From a virus: a DNA stretch of 20,070 nt. Of this stretch, positions 19,464 to 20,070 are shown one piece after another. The DNA is taken from IMG/VR virus record IMGVR_UViG_3300007735_000444, positions 1 through 20,070 of that record; one strand, given 5' to 3'. Positions within the stretch are counted from its first letter, which is position 1, and each line of letters opens with the position of its first letter. The notes beneath the pieces were generated by a model that saw only the letters and a program-made list of their open reading frames with translations, ran no database searches and had not been told where the DNA came from. The translations under genes and the position numbers were made by a program.

Positions 19464-19563
19464 TCTGTGCTGGCTATAACGGACTTGCACTTTGTTACTG
19501 GATACTCTGGACGGTGCCGCCAAAATAACGGATGCGGCTTGCCGTCTGTGCCTTCCATATAAA

Positions 19564-19667
19564 AAATAAGTTGCAAAAACTGTCGTCAGGGCGGTGCGGT
19601 GCGGTGGTGATATTTCAACCAACAATGCGTTATGCCGATGCCTTCACCGTGTTTTTGTAACTTATTT
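19564..19667. repeat. 17-bp inverted repeat bounding a 70-base loop
   Basis: The arms 19564-19580 and 19651-19667 are complementary at 16 of 17 positions. The exception pairs as G-U in plus-strand RNA (A-C in minus RNA), so the fold slightly favours a plus-strand transcript. The loop holds three tandem GCGGT units followed by GGTG, and CACCG near the other arm, which could extend the stem. A/T-rich ends make it unlike a normal terminator. Confidence 0.6.
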
Positions 19668-19875
19668 AATTGTCATTGTTCGGTGAGAATTACTACTGCC
19701 TAGAGCCGAAGTTGTGGGAGTGCCACTGCCGATTTCTCGGGTAACGGTTGAACTGGGTTCGTAATCTCTATTAAGTTATGGAGTAATCCTATCATATAAA
19801 GGAAATCACTGTTTTTAGAGGGTCAAATAACGGCGTTACAGCCCCGTAGAGAGGCAAATAAATGCTAGTGGCTAA

Positions 19876-19904
19876 CTTATAGCACTTGCTAATCAAAGTG
19901 TCTA
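19876..19904 (-). promoter_or_regulatory. Candidate early promoter for the ribozyme operon
   Basis: On the minus strand TAGACA (19899-19904), 17 bases, then TATAAG (19876-19881); each hexamer is one base off the sigma70 consensus. It would start the structured leader about 745 bases upstream of the ribozyme A cut. The plus strand of the same stretch has TATAAT at 19903-19908, so divergent promoters may overlap here. Confidence 0.5.
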
Positions 19905-20000
19905 TAATTGGCTTACAAGGCTAATTAACGGTATGTATAGGCAGTTGTTACTTGCCGTGTGTGCGCTTGCAATGCCACGCATATATGGCTTTACACTTGG

Positions 20001-20029
20001 CTTATGGCAAAAAATGAAGTGAATGTCAA
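20001..20029 (-). promoter_or_regulatory. Second candidate minus-strand promoter
   Basis: TTGACA (20024-20029) is a perfect -35 box, 17 bases from CATAAG (20001-20006). The -10 is weaker (four of six). It overlaps the possible plus-strand start codon at 20004, so only one direction may be active at a time. Confidence 0.4.
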
Positions 20030-20070
20030 TATCGGCGAGTTATTTATTAGCATAACTACCGACCACAATT
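20004..20070 (+). CDS. Possible divergent gene, 5' end only
   Basis: The ATG at 20004 opens a frame that continues to the window end: MAKNEVNVNIGELFISITTD, 22 residues visible. It would be the only plus-strand gene. There is no clear Shine-Dalgarno site, but a TATAAT at 19903-19908 could give a plus-strand transcript. The short length makes this tentative; a divergent repressor or the start of another operon would be expected at such a place. Confidence 0.35.
   Translation, partial: MAKNEVNVNIGELFISITTDHN

Larger units (their letters stand above)
19163..19875 (-). other. Gene-free structured leader upstream of ribozyme A
   Basis: About 700 bases with no convincing coding frame on either strand, no tRNA and no CRISPR-type repeats. 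A 68-codon minus frame at 19419-19625 lacks a ribosome site and has an Arg/Ser-rich, non-protein-like composition. Several strong inverted repeats and repeated TAACGG hexamers lie here. If transcription begins near 19870, ribozyme A would release this stretch as a separate RNA of about 745 bases. Its function is unknown. Confidence 0.5.
19413..19931. repeat. Scattered TAACGG hexamers in the leader
   Basis: TAACGG occurs on the plus strand at 19477-19482, 19526-19531, 19742-19747, 19828-19833 and 19926-19931, and inverted as CCGTTA at 19413-19418. That is six sites in about 520 bases, where fewer than one is expected by chance. They may be operator or initiator sites; spacing is irregular. Confidence 0.4.

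Noticed and set aside
19570-19600. CUGACGA (a permitted hammerhead core variant) on the minus strand in the leader
   Set aside because: A GAAA lies upstream, but no stem III or stem I pairing connects it; not a hammerhead.
19419-19625. Minus-strand 68-residue frame in the leader
   Set aside because: No ribosome site, Arg/Ser-rich composition without domain features, and it runs across two strong hairpin regions; more likely non-coding.
19700-19770. tRNA-like look (GGTTCG and GTTCAA words)
   Set aside because: The T-arm stem does not pair and no acceptor or anticodon arms can be placed on either strand.

Overview
The window is a stretch of a tailed double-stranded DNA phage or prophage genome. 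Nearly every gene is on the minus strand, so transcription runs from about 20 kb down to 1. Packing is tight: many stop/start overlaps (TAATG, ATGA) and clear Shine-Dalgarno sites. Base composition looks A+T-rich, around 40% G+C by eye. The host is not named by the sequence. A secreted SLT-like hydrolase whose C-terminus resembles actinobacterial enzymes, an MSMEG_6728-type pyrimidine-dimer glycosylase and several small actinophage-type proteins suggest a low-GC actinobacterium, perhaps a freshwater one. That host call is inference.

Layout in transcription order: (1) 19163-20003, a gene-free, structured leader with minus-strand promoter candidates and a possible divergent plus-strand gene starting at 20004. 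(2) 15565-19066, early genes of mostly unknown function, with a DUF932 protein and a pyrimidine-dimer glycosylase at the end. (3) 15369-15564, a boundary with a 17-bp hairpin and then a good sigma70-type promoter. (4) 8414-15368, recombination and replication: RecT annealing protein, Cas4-like Fe-S exonuclease, replication-initiator-like protein, SLT hydrolase, RusA, HNH nuclease, SSB and an HTH protein. (5) An 11-bp hairpin at 8374-8407, then ParB-like protein, ABC ATPase-GNAT (Mom-like) fusion, TerS and TerL. (6) Five tail-fibre/adhesin-type genes, then the portal gene and the start of one more gene.

The main discovery is RNA, not protein. Two complete type II hammerhead ribozymes lie on the transcribed strand at 19090-19162 and 17906-17960. 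Each is 20-30 nt upstream of a start codon and is followed by the same ribosome-binding motif, GAAAGGGATA. Every core element is present: GAA plus A15.1, a stem III hairpin, U16.1-C17 at the cleavage site, a stem I hairpin, CUGAUGA, and closing stem II complementarity. The two ribozymes differ in stem sequence but keep the pairing. Between them, at 18622-18666, an H-type pseudoknot precedes another gene with the same ribosome-binding motif. The early transcript therefore looks like a ribozyme-punctuated operon that cuts itself into a leader RNA, a four-gene RNA and a five-gene RNA. Ribozyme 17906-17960 also carries a perfect complement to its own catalytic core just downstream, which gives a mutually exclusive inactive fold.

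A second notable system is the ParB-like protein translationally coupled to an ABC ATPase fused to a Mom-like acetyltransferase, next to the terminase genes. It is a candidate DNA base-modification or anti-restriction cassette. Four small genes that are easy to miss (10562-10735, 11018-11134, 13418-13549, 17249-17404) were found by reading the overlaps; three of them encode Cys-rich zinc-binding-type proteins.
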